NCBI GenBank assembly: GCA_900470155.1
Contig: UBZT01000019.1
Location: 62,001-126,000, forward strand
Direction: 5' to 3'
Length of the DNA stretch: 64,000 nucleotides
Source of the DNA: Hyphomicrobiales bacterium
GTDB taxonomy: Bacteria > Pseudomonadota > Alphaproteobacteria > Rhizobiales > Rhizobiaceae
The position numbers and the translations under genes are program-made. Shown here in pieces: positions 25,852-34,815 of the stretch (position 1 is the first letter of the stretch; each line of letters begins with the position of its first letter). The notes under the pieces were generated by a model. That model was not told where the DNA came from. It ran no database searches and worked only from the letters and a program-made list of their open reading frames with translations.

Positions 25852-27006
25852 CTACCAGTTTGTGAACGAGCCGTCGGTCCGGCGCAGATGCGGCGGCTCG
25901 GCGTATTCGAACGGCATTTTCTGCAATTCCGCCTCGTTAATATCCACTCCCAGGCCCGGCGCGTCAGGAACGACATAAAACGCGCCATCCATCTGAATCT
26001 GGCCGGGAAACAGGGTGGAATTGTCGAAGCCCCAGTGTCGCTCCGCCGGGCTCTGGCGGCATTCCAGCCAGCTGAAATTGGCGACAGCCGCGCCAAGATG
26101 CACGGATGCCGCCGTACAGATCGGGCCCAGCGGATTGTGCGGCATCAGATCGATATAATGGGCTTCACACAAGCCCGCGACCTTCATCGCTTCGGTGAAG
26201 CCGCCGACATTGCAGATATCGATCCGGCAGAACTGCAAGATGTCGCGCTCGACATAGGGCAGGAACTGCCACTTCGATGAAAACTCCTCGCCGATTGCGA
26301 ATGGCACATTCGTCATCTGGCGCAAGGCTTCGTAGGCGGTTGGTGCCTCGTCACGGATGGCCTCCTCGATGAAGTCGATCGTGCCACTCGGCATTTTCTG
26401 GCAGAAGGAAGCAGCTTCCGCGACGCTCAGCCGATGATGATATTCAACGCCCAGCGTCATCGCGTGGCCGACTTCCGCACGAGCGCGGGTCACCCATTCT
26501 GCGGTCACGGCAATGGATTCCCTCGGCTCAAAACGCTCGGGGTTTTCCTGGCCGGCGGCAATAAAACGCACGCAGTTCCATCCGGCCTCCTTCAGCAGAA
26601 CAGTCTGCTCGATCATGGCCTCGCCCGGCTCTGCGGATGTCGTTGCAAATGCCGGTACTAGATCGCGCTGCTTTCCTCCCAGCAATTGATAGACGGGCAC
26701 GCCGAGTGCCTTGCCCTTGATGTCATGGAAAGCAATATCAAGGGCGGCGATCGCCGCCGTCAGAACACGGCCACCTTCGAAATACTGGCTCCTATACATT
26801 TCCTGCCATAGAGCCCCGCAGCGCATCGGATCCTGTCCCAGCAGGAACTGGGCGTAGTGGTCGATGGCACCCGCCACCGCTTTTTCACGGTAAGACAGCC
26901 CGGATTCGCCCCAGCCATAAATACCACTGTCCGTCTCGACTTTGACGACCAGTTGGTTTCTGACGCCAACCCTTGCGATATATGGCTTGATCGCAGTAAT
27001 TTTCAT
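25852..27006 (-). CDS. Enolase-superfamily (mandelate racemase/galactonate dehydratase-like) enzyme
   Basis: The 384-aa protein begins MKITAIKPYIA, the N-terminal cap of mandelate-racemase-group enzymes, and has the barrel metal ligands as Glu in LGVEYHHRLS, Glu in IDFIEEAI and Glu in FAIGEEFSSKW, plus a likely catalytic His in MPHNPLGPI. This pattern is closest to sugar-acid (aldonate) dehydratases such as D-galactonate dehydratase. It follows the ABC transporter genes after 127 bases on the same strand, so it likely processes the imported compound. The exact substrate cannot be read from the sequence. Confidence 0.85.
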   Translation of the reverse strand: MKITAIKPYIARVGVRNQLVVKVETDSGIYGWGESGLSYREKAVAGAIDHYAQFLLGQDPMRCGALWQEMYRSQYFEGGRVLTAAIAALDIAFHDIKGKALGVPVYQLLGGKQRDLVPAFATTSAEPGEAMIEQTVLLKEAGWNCVRFIAAGQENPERFEPRESIAVTAEWVTRARAEVGHAMTLGVEYHHRLSVAEAASFCQKMPSGTIDFIEEAIRDEAPTAYEALRQMTNVPFAIGEEFSSKWQFLPYVERDILQFCRIDICNVGGFTEAMKVAGLCEAHYIDLMPHNPLGPICTAASVHLGAAVANFSWLECRQSPAERHWGFDNSTLFPGQIQMDGAFYVVPDAPGLGVDINEAELQKMPFEYAEPPHLRRTDGSFTNW

Positions 27007-27133
27007 GTAAAATTCCAGACGTTTGGCAAAGGTTTAGCTAAGGTGTGTCGCATGAGATATGATGCGTCTGCGCGGTTCAGCGAATGAATCAGCGGTCACA
27101 AGATGAGGTGATCGCTGAGCGCACCCTGTTGAA

Positions 27134-28207
27134 TCAAAGCGACAGTCCGCTTTGCTGATCGAAAACGTGCACCTGATCTGCGTCAATTGCGGCCTCGAAA
27201 GGCGTGCCATGACGAGCCGGGAATGCGCCGTCGACGACAGCCGTCGCAGGCTCACCGGCAAGGCTGAAAAGAACATGTGTCTGGGCACCGGTCGGCTCGA
27301 CGACCAGCGTCTCGCCACGCACGATGCTGTCGCCCGACTGGCCTGCTTGGAGATGTTCTGGCCGGATGCCCAGCTTGACCGTCTGTCCGCGGCTGACCTT
27401 GCGCGCGGCGGCAAGCCTGATGCTGGTACCGTCGGCGAGACGCGCGCTTGGTCCGCCATCTTGCGCATCCACCACAGCATCGAGAAAATTCATCGCCGGT
27501 GAGCCGATAAAGCCCGCCACGAACAGATTTGCGGGGGTGCGATAAAGTTCTAGCGGCGTTCCCACCTGCTCGATGTGGCCACCATTCAGAACGACGATCC
27601 GATCGGCAAGTGTCATGGCCTCGATCTGGTCATGCGTAACATAGACGGAAGTTGTGCCGACCTTCTGATGCAGGGTCTTGATCTCGGTGCGCATCTGGAC
27701 GCGCAACTTGGCATCAAGATTGGAGAGTGGTTCGTCGAACAGGAAAACCGCAGGGTCACGCACGATGGCGCGCCCCATGGCGACGCGCTGGCGCTGCCCG
27801 CCGGACAACTGGCTCGGCTTGCGGTCAAGGAGTTCACCAAGCGCCAGCATTCGCGCCGCTTCGTTGACCTTTTTGTCGATATCCGGCTTGGACACGCCCG
27901 ACAGCTTCAGGTTAAAGCCCATGTTCTGCGCCACCGTCATGTGCGGGTAGAGCGCATAGGATTGGAAGACCATGGCGATGTTGCGTTCGCGCGGCGTCAA
28001 TGCATTGACCACGCTGTCACCGATCAGCACCTCGCCGTCGCTGATCTCCTCAAGTCCTGCGATCATCCGCAACAGCGTTGACTTGCCGCAACCGGAGGGG
28101 CCGACCAGGGCAATGAATTCTCCGTCCTCGATCGTGAGCGAAACGCCGTGGATAACCTCCAGCATGCCATAGGCCTTGCGGATACCCCTCAATTCGACAG
28201 ATGCCAT
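27134..28207 (-). CDS. Carbohydrate ABC transporter ATPase (UgpC/MalK type)
   Basis: The 357-aa ATPase shows Walker A GPSGCGKST, Q-loop MVFQSYALYPHM, signature LSGGQRQRVA, Walker B FLFDEPLSNLD and a C-terminal TOBE-like domain (KLGIRPEHL), as in MalK/UgpC proteins of CUT1 sugar importers. GGAGAG supports the start at 28207; the longer frame to 28336 overlaps the permease gene. It is the fourth gene of the operon starting at 31375. Confidence 0.93.
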   Translation of the reverse strand: MASVELRGIRKAYGMLEVIHGVSLTIEDGEFIALVGPSGCGKSTLLRMIAGLEEISDGEVLIGDSVVNALTPRERNIAMVFQSYALYPHMTVAQNMGFNLKLSGVSKPDIDKKVNEAARMLALGELLDRKPSQLSGGQRQRVAMGRAIVRDPAVFLFDEPLSNLDAKLRVQMRTEIKTLHQKVGTTSVYVTHDQIEAMTLADRIVVLNGGHIEQVGTPLELYRTPANLFVAGFIGSPAMNFLDAVVDAQDGGPSARLADGTSIRLAAARKVSRGQTVKLGIRPEHLQAGQSGDSIVRGETLVVEPTGAQTHVLFSLAGEPATAVVDGAFPARHGTPFEAAIDADQVHVFDQQSGLSL

Positions 28208-28221
28208 TTTGCTCTCCGTAT

Positions 28222-29070
28222 TTACGACTTGACCGCGCCAGCCGTCAGGCCCGCGATGATGTGCTTTTGTGCCAGGAAGAAGACGATGACGGTCGGCAGG
28301 ATGGTCAGCGTGATGAACGCCAGAACCAATTGCCATTCGGTGCCGAACTCGCCGCGATAGACCATGATCCCAAGCGGCCAGGGATATTTGTTTTCGGTGT
28401 TCAACATGATCAGGGGCAGGATGTAGCTGTTCCAGCTATTGACGAATGTGACGATGCTGACCGTCGCGACGATCGGCCGCGACAGCGGTAGCGAGACATA
28501 CCAGAAGAAACGAATGTAGCCGCAGCCATCGACAAACGCCGCCTGAAACAGTTCGTCGGGCAGATTGCGGAAGTAGTTGCGGAACAACAGGATGCTCATG
28601 CCGAGGCCAAATGCGACCTGCGGCAGGATGACCCCCCAATAGGAATCGAGCAGCCCCAGATCGCGGATCCTGATGAACAGCGGCAAGATCGCCGTTGCAA
28701 CGGGGAACATCAGGCCGATGAGGAAATAATTCATCAAATGGCTTGATCCGAAAAACCTGACATGAGCGAAGGTAAAGGCTGCCATGGCGGAAATCACGAC
28801 CGTCAAGAACACGGTCATCGTGGCGATGAAGAGGGAATTCGTCATCTGCCGCCAATAGCGCTCGCCGAAAAGGATATCGGTATAGTTCGACCAGATCCAA
28901 TCCGTCGGCAGGCCAAAGGGGCTGGTACGCAGATCACCAAGTGTCTTGAAGCCACCAAGCGCCGTCGTCACCAGAGGGATCAACACAAGCGCGGCGACGA
29001 GAGAGAGAGAAACATAGAGGTAGACCCTCGTTCCGGCCGCTATTCTGACGTCTGTTTTCGTATCAGTCAT
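28222..29070 (-). CDS. Carbohydrate ABC transporter permease (MalG type)
   Basis: The 282-aa protein has six predicted helices and the EAA loop (LPDELFQAAFVDGCGYIRFF), followed by LPLSRPIVATV. This is the MalG-like second permease of CUT1 importers. The start at 29070 (MTDTKTD) overlaps the end of the upstream permease gene by eight bases. It sits 14 bases before the ATPase gene. Confidence 0.92.
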   Translation of the reverse strand: MTDTKTDVRIAAGTRVYLYVSLSLVAALVLIPLVTTALGGFKTLGDLRTSPFGLPTDWIWSNYTDILFGERYWRQMTNSLFIATMTVFLTVVISAMAAFTFAHVRFFGSSHLMNYFLIGLMFPVATAILPLFIRIRDLGLLDSYWGVILPQVAFGLGMSILLFRNYFRNLPDELFQAAFVDGCGYIRFFWYVSLPLSRPIVATVSIVTFVNSWNSYILPLIMLNTENKYPWPLGIMVYRGEFGTEWQLVLAFITLTILPTVIVFFLAQKHIIAGLTAGAVKS

Positions 29071-29998
29071 GGCGCATGAATATCCGTTTGTAGCCGAATG
29101 CGAGGGTGATGCAGATGACAAACAGCACCACGCCAACCGCACTGCCGAGACCAACCTGCATCCGCGTCACACCATAGGTGAACAGGAATGTGACCATGGT
29201 CTGCGTCGAATTGGATGGTCCGCCGCCCGTCAGCGGCATGATCAGATCGAAAAGCTGTAACGAGCCGATAATGGCGAAGAAGACTGACAGCCTGACCGTC
29301 GATGATAGAAGCGGCAGGGTCACATAGCGGAATTTCTGCCATCCGGTCGCGCCGTCGATTTCGGCGGCTTCCAGGACGCTTTTGTCGATCGCCTGCAATC
29401 CGGCAATGTACAGCATCATGTGAAACCCGAAATATTTCCAGATGATCACCACGAGCACGGCGTAGATCGCGTAGTCACGATCCGCCAGCACATACGGCGT
29501 CTCGACTCCAAGAAAGCCGGCAATCGCAGCCAGCAGCCCATAATCTCCGTCATAGACGAAGCGCCAGATCAGGCCGGCCGCGACATCGGCCAGAACATAG
29601 GGCAGGAAAAAGACCAGCCGAAAAGCAACCACGCCCGGCAGCTTGTGCGCCAACATCATTGCCAGCCAGATGGCCAGCGGAATCTGTGCCAGCAGCGAGA
29701 CCACGATGATCAATCCGTTGTTGATCAGAGCCTGCGAAAATGCAGCATTGTTGAACAGGACGGTAAAGTTGCGCAGACCGACAAACTCGGTCGGCGTGCC
29801 GTAGCCGTTCCAGCGGTAAAGGCTGTACCATGCCGCCTCGCCCATCGGCAAAATGACGAAAAGTGTGAACAACAAGATCGCCGGCGGCAGGAATAGAACC
29901 AGGACGGGCAACCGCCCACGAGCTGTCGGGCTTTTGTATTTGACCTTGCTGACCGGCGCGACCGGTGAAGCACCTGCCAAGGCGGTGGTTGTTGTCAT
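29063..29998 (-). CDS. Carbohydrate ABC transporter permease (MalF type)
   Basis: The 311-aa protein has six or seven helices with an EAA loop (DKSVLEAAEIDGATGWQKF) and the family segment LTGGGPSNSTQTMVTFLF. It is the MalF-like first permease of the importer. GGAGGAGC eight bases before the ATG at 29998 fixes the start. The gene follows the binding-protein gene after about 70 bases. Confidence 0.92.
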   Translation of the reverse strand: MTTTTALAGASPVAPVSKVKYKSPTARGRLPVLVLFLPPAILLFTLFVILPMGEAAWYSLYRWNGYGTPTEFVGLRNFTVLFNNAAFSQALINNGLIIVVSLLAQIPLAIWLAMMLAHKLPGVVAFRLVFFLPYVLADVAAGLIWRFVYDGDYGLLAAIAGFLGVETPYVLADRDYAIYAVLVVIIWKYFGFHMMLYIAGLQAIDKSVLEAAEIDGATGWQKFRYVTLPLLSSTVRLSVFFAIIGSLQLFDLIMPLTGGGPSNSTQTMVTFLFTYGVTRMQVGLGSAVGVVLFVICITLAFGYKRIFMRHD

Positions 29999-30070
29999 GC
30001 TGGCTCCTCCCTGCACGTCGGCCGCTTGAATGTCGCCGGCCAGTCTGGCCGGCGACATTGCGTCAAAGCT

Positions 30071-31375
30071 TTAGTCCAGCTCGCGTGCGTCCTGGATCAT
30101 CTGCGCACCCTCCTCGGGCGACATCTGCCCAGCCAGGATCTCGACCGAAACGTCATTGACGACCCGACCGACGGAAGGTCCAAGGTCCTGGTCAAAGAAA
30201 TTCTGGTGCCACGTCGATGCTGCCAACTGGTCGGCCGCTTCACGCATCAGGGGGTTCTTCAATCCGTCCTCGGCACCGGTTGCCGCCGGAATGATCATGC
30301 CGGCTGCAGCCATTTTTTTCTCCTGTTCAGGGCTTGTCATGAACCGGAGGAAATCAACGGCTGCGGGCGATGCGTTTTTAGACACTGCCCAACCATTCAA
30401 GCCACCCAGGGTATCGGTCACCTTGCCGGGGCCACCTTCAACGACCGGGAACGGGAACCGCCCGATGTTTTCAGGCGCCAGACCTTTACCATCGCCGGCG
30501 TTATTTCGCTGGTTCGGCTCGGTGTGCTCGAAGCCTAACAGGATGGCAGCCTTGCCGTCGCCGAACACGCCGAGTGTCTGCGGCCAACTCGCTCCCAGGT
30601 AACCACCCTGGAACGGCTCCAGCTTGCCTAGTTCGGCCAGTTGCGCGCCCGCCTTGATGATCGTCGGATCCAGGAAGCCGTCGCCCTCATTGTTCTTTGC
30701 CTTGTCGAAGACCTCCTGGCCACCGTTGCGCATGACCAGATAGCTCCAGTAGAAATGCAGCGGCCACTTGTCGCCACCACCCCCGGCGATGGGGGTGATA
30801 CCCGCATCCTTCAGTGTCTTCACCGCCTGCAGGAAGTCATCCCAGGTCTTGATATCTCCTGCCTTGAGACCGGCTTTTTCAAACAGCGCCTTGTTGTAGT
30901 AGAAGCTGATCGTGCCCATGCGATACGGCACCGCAAAGACCTTGCCATCGAAGGTCAGGCCGTTGACGGCCGCCGGCTTGTAGCTCTTTGCCCATGCACC
31001 ATTGTCGGCGTTCATCGCCTCCGTCAGATCCATCAGTGCACCGGTCTGAGATTGTTGGCGCAAGACACCGCCACCCCAGCTGTAAAAGAAGTCGGGTGCG
31101 GCGTCCGACTGCAAGAGTGTCGGCAGTTTTGCCTTGAATGCCTCGTTTTCCAAAAACTGCAGCTGCACATCGACATCCGGGTGCTGACCCTCGTAATCGG
31201 CTGCAATCTCCTCCCAGACCTGGATATAGGCCGGGACTGTCTCGACATGCATCCATTTGACGACCGTCTGGGCCGATGCAAGTCCTGCTCCGCCCAGCAG
31301 TGCGACAGCCGTTGCGGCTGCCAGACCCACGAGACGTTTGGCGCCAGCAGGCGCCATTCCACCATGATGCGTCAT
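30071..31375 (-). CDS. ABC transporter extracellular solute-binding protein, family 1
   Basis: The 434-aa protein has a signal peptide (cleavage near GLASAQ) and a family 1 binding-protein body: VWEEIAADYEGQHPDVDVQ, a first lobe ending GKVFAVPYRMGTISFYYNKA, the KTWDDFLQAVKTLKDAG hinge, and FGDGKAAILLGF. GGAGGAG supports the ATG at 31375. It heads an operon of importer genes ending in a sugar-acid dehydratase, and a ROK regulator is divergent. An oligosaccharide, sugar or sugar-acid ligand is inferred. Confidence 0.92.
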   Translation of the reverse strand: MTHHGGMAPAGAKRLVGLAAATAVALLGGAGLASAQTVVKWMHVETVPAYIQVWEEIAADYEGQHPDVDVQLQFLENEAFKAKLPTLLQSDAAPDFFYSWGGGVLRQQSQTGALMDLTEAMNADNGAWAKSYKPAAVNGLTFDGKVFAVPYRMGTISFYYNKALFEKAGLKAGDIKTWDDFLQAVKTLKDAGITPIAGGGGDKWPLHFYWSYLVMRNGGQEVFDKAKNNEGDGFLDPTIIKAGAQLAELGKLEPFQGGYLGASWPQTLGVFGDGKAAILLGFEHTEPNQRNNAGDGKGLAPENIGRFPFPVVEGGPGKVTDTLGGLNGWAVSKNASPAAVDFLRFMTSPEQEKKMAAAGMIIPAATGAEDGLKNPLMREAADQLAASTWHQNFFDQDLGPSVGRVVNDVSVEILAGQMSPEEGAQMIQDARELD

Positions 31376-31478
31376 CCTGTTCTCCTCCCAAGGTGCGCAT
31401 TTATTCCTCAACACGTACAAAATCAGGCCAAGGACCAGACAATGTCAACTGACAAAGTGCAAATTTCTGCGAAATCTA

Positions 31479-31507
31479 TTGACAACCCCGGCTCCATGTC
31501 GCCTATT
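31479..31507 (+). promoter_or_regulatory. Possible sigma-70 promoter of the ROK regulator gene
   Basis: A perfect -35 TTGACA (31479-31484) is followed after 17 bases by CCTATT (31502-31507), a poor -10. It lies 50 bases before the regulator start, in the divergent region shared with the ABC operon. Only the -35 is convincing. Confidence 0.3.
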
Positions 31508-31556
31508 TTTGTCCCGATACCGAATATAATCATCGAGATGCGAGCGCCATCCAGCT

Positions 31557-32777
31557 ATGAAAACCGCCGACCCGGAATTGATGCGCGCCATCAATCGCTT
31601 TACCGTGCTGGATACGATCCGGCGCTTTGGTCCCATATCCCGGGTGGAGATCAGTGAGCGCTCGCAACTGTCGACCACCACAGTATCGGCCATTACCGGT
31701 TCGCTTCTCGACGATGGCCTCATCCTGACGCGACACGAAGGCGATATTCGCAATGCCGCCGCGCGAGGCAGACCCCGGGTGATGCTGGAGTTGAACCCGG
31801 ATGCAGCCCGCGTGGTTGGCGCCAAGATTGCTGCCAACCAGATGATTTTTGTCGTGACCAATTTCTGTGGCGAGGTCATTTCTCATCTATCGCTCCCCGT
31901 CAGGATCACCCGGCAGCCGATCAGCGTGATCGCGGACCTGATCGAAGACGGCATCCGGCGGTGTGTCGTTGACGCCGGCCTGGCACTCGACGATATCGAT
32001 TCTGTTTGCGTCGGCTTTCCGGGCGTTGTCGAACATCGCACAGGGCTGGTCCGTTCGAGCCCGATCCTGAGCGAAGCAGACGTCGACTTTTCCACCGAGA
32101 TGACCAACCGGCTGAATGTGGCGACGATCGTCGAAAGCGATTCCCATGCCATCACGCTCGCCCATCACTGGTTCGGCAAGGGGCGCGATCTGGATGACAT
32201 GGTACTCGTGTCGCTCGAACATTCGCTGGGTCTGGGAGTGCTGCATGGCGGGCAGCTTTTTCGCGGCGCCGGCGGCCTCAGCCACAATCTTGGCGACCTG
32301 ATGATGGGAAGCGGCCTCGCTGAAAGCGTTCGGCTTGCCTCTGTTGCCGGCGAGGCTGCCATCCTTGGTGACCAAGCCCAGTTTGGACGGTTCGCCGATG
32401 CCGTGCGCCTGGGGCGCGGAATGACGCTGGCCCAGACGCTGATTGCCGCGGAGGACAATACGCTGATCCTGGCAGCAACCCGCGCCGGCGAAGCCATCGG
32501 CATTGCCGTTGCCAATATCGTGACGCTGTTTGGTCCACCACGCGTCATCATCGTCGGCGCGAGCCTGTCGCTAGGCCCCTTGTTCAGCAAGGCACTGTCA
32601 GACTCCTACAGATCAGCGATCCCCTCCTCCATCAAGGAGATCGCCGAGCTGGTCTTTGACGAATCGGCCGAGGAAATGTGGGCGCAAGGCGCGGCTGTCG
32701 TTGCCCTTTGCGAACTCTACGAATCGCCTTGGGGCACTACGGGACCGGCACCGGCACCGCAATCAGCAAAAGTCTGA
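31557..32777 (+). CDS. ROK-family transcriptional regulator (NagC/XylR type)
   Basis: The 406-aa protein has an N-terminal winged helix (VLDTIRRFGPISRVEISERSQLSTTTVSAITGSLLDDG across residues 17-51) and a ROK sugar-kinase-like body with LEHSLGLGVLHGGQLFRGAGG. The usual ROK zinc motif (Gly-His then Cys-x-Cys-Gly-x-x-Gly-Cys) is not there; SHNLGDLMMGSG stands in its place. The kinase-type ATP-binding Asp-Gly-Gly-Thr is also absent, so this is a sensor rather than an enzyme. It is divergent from the ABC importer and followed by an oxidoreductase and a ThuA-like gene, all probably under its control. Confidence 0.9.
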   Translation: MKTADPELMRAINRFTVLDTIRRFGPISRVEISERSQLSTTTVSAITGSLLDDGLILTRHEGDIRNAAARGRPRVMLELNPDAARVVGAKIAANQMIFVVTNFCGEVISHLSLPVRITRQPISVIADLIEDGIRRCVVDAGLALDDIDSVCVGFPGVVEHRTGLVRSSPILSEADVDFSTEMTNRLNVATIVESDSHAITLAHHWFGKGRDLDDMVLVSLEHSLGLGVLHGGQLFRGAGGLSHNLGDLMMGSGLAESVRLASVAGEAAILGDQAQFGRFADAVRLGRGMTLAQTLIAAEDNTLILAATRAGEAIGIAVANIVTLFGPPRVIIVGASLSLGPLFSKALSDSYRSAIPSSIKEIAELVFDESAEEMWAQGAAVVALCELYESPWGTTGPAPAPQSAKV

Positions 32778-32804
32778 CACAATAAAACAACTCTGGGAGG
32801 AAAT

Positions 32805-33905
32805 ATGCAAAAGGTGGGTATTGGTGTCATTGGCTGCGGAAACATTTCGTCAGCCTATTTGAAGGCGATGGCCTCGTTCCCGATCCTGGATGTGCGGGGT
32901 ATCGCGGATCTCAACCATGATCTCGCCAGCCAGCGTGCAGCAGAATTCAGCCTCACCGCGCGAACGGTTGAAGAGCTTCTTGCCGACCCGGCGATCGAGA
33001 TCGTCGTCAACCTGACCATCCCGAAGGCGCATGTCGCGGTTGCGATGCAGGTTCTGGATGCCGGTAAGCACACCTATTCGGAAAAGCCGCTCGGCATCAA
33101 CTTCAAAGAGGGGGAGGCCTTGTCTGCAGCAGCCCGCTCAAAAGGACTGCGCATCGGGGCAGCACCCGACACATTCCTCGGCGGCGCGCACCAGACGGCA
33201 CGCGCGCTGGTTGATTCAAGCGCGCTCGGCATTCCTGTCGGGGGAACCGCGACATTCATGTGCCCCGGCCATGAACGCTGGCACCCGAACCCGGATTTCT
33301 ACTATGAGACTGGTGGCGGACCGATGCTCGACATGGGTCCCTACTACATCACCGACCTCGTCAATCTGCTCGGGCCGGTTTCACAGGTTGCCGGCTTTGC
33401 CATCGCGCCGCGCAAGGAGCGCCTGATCACCAGCGAACCGCGCAAGGGCGAGCTTATACCGGTTCACGTTGCGACCCATGTCGCCGGCGTCATGGCGTTT
33501 GAATGCGGCGCTCTGATACAGATCGGCATGAGCTTTGACGTGGCCGGGCACAAGCATGTTCCCCTCGAGCTCTACGGTACCGAAGGCACTCTCATCGTTC
33601 CCGATCCGAACCACTTTGGTGGGCAGGTCGAGCTTTTGAAGAAGGGCGGCGCCTTCGAGCTGCAGGAAACCACGCAACCTTATGCGGATGGCAATTATCG
33701 TTCGATCGGCGTAGCCGATATGGCCCACGCGATCAGGTCCAACAGGCCGCACCGCGCCAATGGCGATCTGGCGCTACACGTGCTGGAGGTGATGGAAGCC
33801 TTCCAGAAAGCAGCCGAGGGCGGCGCGACCATCAAGATCAACACCAAGACCGAGCGCCCGGCACCCCTGTCGGATTCGCTGGACGATGGCCGACTGGCCC
33901 GCTGA
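32805..33905 (+). CDS. Gfo/Idh/MocA-family oxidoreductase
   Basis: The 366-aa protein has the N-terminal NAD(P) Rossmann fold (GVIGCGNISSAYLKAM) and the family motif with the active-site Lys (AGKHTYSEKPLG), followed by the C-terminal beta-sheet domain (YYETGGGPMLDMGPYYITDL). Such enzymes oxidise sugars, inositols or glycosides. GGGAGGAAAT supports the start, and the gene follows the ROK regulator closely. The substrate is presumably that of the ABC importer or a breakdown product. Confidence 0.92.
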   Translation: MQKVGIGVIGCGNISSAYLKAMASFPILDVRGIADLNHDLASQRAAEFSLTARTVEELLADPAIEIVVNLTIPKAHVAVAMQVLDAGKHTYSEKPLGINFKEGEALSAAARSKGLRIGAAPDTFLGGAHQTARALVDSSALGIPVGGTATFMCPGHERWHPNPDFYYETGGGPMLDMGPYYITDLVNLLGPVSQVAGFAIAPRKERLITSEPRKGELIPVHVATHVAGVMAFECGALIQIGMSFDVAGHKHVPLELYGTEGTLIVPDPNHFGGQVELLKKGGAFELQETTQPYADGNYRSIGVADMAHAIRSNRPHRANGDLALHVLEVMEAFQKAAEGGATIKINTKTERPAPLSDSLDDGRLAR

Positions 33906-33923
33906 CACTGGAGGAAATGAAAC

Positions 33924-34565
33924 ATGCGTGAAGCTCTGATCGTCTGGGGTGGCTGGAGCGGCCACGAACCGGAACAATGCGCCGAGATCATCCGAGACAT
34001 CCTGCAGGAGGATGGCTTCAAGGTCTATGTCGAGCGCAGTACGGAAGCCTTCGCAGACCCATCGATCCATGACCTTTCGTTGATCGTGCCGATCATGACA
34101 ATGTCGAAGATCGAGAAGGAAGAGGCCAAGAACCTGGCTACGGCCATTGAGAATGGCGTCGGTTTTGCCGGCTACCACGGAGGGGCAGGCGATGCATTCC
34201 GCGAATGCGTCGAGTACCAGTTCATTGTCGGCGGGCAATGGGTCGCCCATCCCGGCAACATCATAGACTACACGGTCAATGTCACACGGCCGGACGATCC
34301 GCTGATGCATGGCATCACCGATTTTCCCTACCGGTCAGAGCAGTATTACATGCATGTTGACCCGTCCAACGAGGTGCTTGCCACGACAACCTTTACCGGC
34401 GATCACGCCTGGTGGATCGATGGTGTCGTAATGCCGGTGGTCTGGAAACGGCAGTATGGCAAGGGCCGCGTGTTTTATTCCGCGCTGGGACATGTCGCTG
34501 CGGAATTTCAGGTTGCGCAGATGCGCGAAATCTTCCGCCGCGGAGCCGATTGGGCGGCGCGTTGA
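33924..34565 (+). CDS. ThuA-like protein
   Basis: The 213-aa protein matches the ThuA/trehalose-utilisation family, a glutamine-amidotransferase-like fold: WGGWSGHEP at the start, NGVGFAGYHGGAGDAFR, and VWKRQYGKGRVFYSALGH near the end. ThuA in rhizobia is linked to trehalose and related disaccharide use, together with a Gfo/Idh-type ThuB. Here the same kind of pair lies 18 bases apart, which suggests oxidation of a disaccharide or modified sugar. GGAGGAAATG supports the start. The biochemical role of ThuA remains poorly defined. Confidence 0.87.
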   Translation: MREALIVWGGWSGHEPEQCAEIIRDILQEDGFKVYVERSTEAFADPSIHDLSLIVPIMTMSKIEKEEAKNLATAIENGVGFAGYHGGAGDAFRECVEYQFIVGGQWVAHPGNIIDYTVNVTRPDDPLMHGITDFPYRSEQYYMHVDPSNEVLATTTFTGDHAWWIDGVVMPVVWKRQYGKGRVFYSALGHVAAEFQVAQMREIFRRGADWAAR

Positions 34566-34595
34566 TGATACTGACCTGAGGCCAGCACCGGCATA

Positions 34596-34667
34596 TCAAT
34601 GACGTCCTCCCCAACGTTCTAAATCGATCGAAATACGATCGCCGAACCTTGGGGAGGACGTTATTGG
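34596..34667. repeat. Long imperfect inverted repeat, 24-base arms
   Basis: The left arm (34596-34619) and right arm (34644-34667) match at 21 of 24 positions when one is inverted. The inner 18 bases (ACGTCCTCCCCAACGTTC against GAACCTTGGGGAGGACGT) have one mismatch. The loop holds a second small dyad (CGATCG, AAATA, CGATCG). It lies between convergent genes, so it could be a bidirectional terminator, but it has no T run and the arm length is more like a small palindromic or MITE-like element. The rest of 34566-34815 shows nothing. Confidence 0.75.
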
Positions 34668-34815
34668 CTCGGCGCGTCGAATGCGAACGATGGCGAAATG
34701 GGCACCTTCCTACCCTCTCTGTCTTCCTTTAAAGCCACGTTCGCCTGCCGCTGGCGAATATCTTGTCTTTGCCCCCTATACTCCTGGTGCTTTAAACGCA
34801 CGCGAGAGGCAGGGA

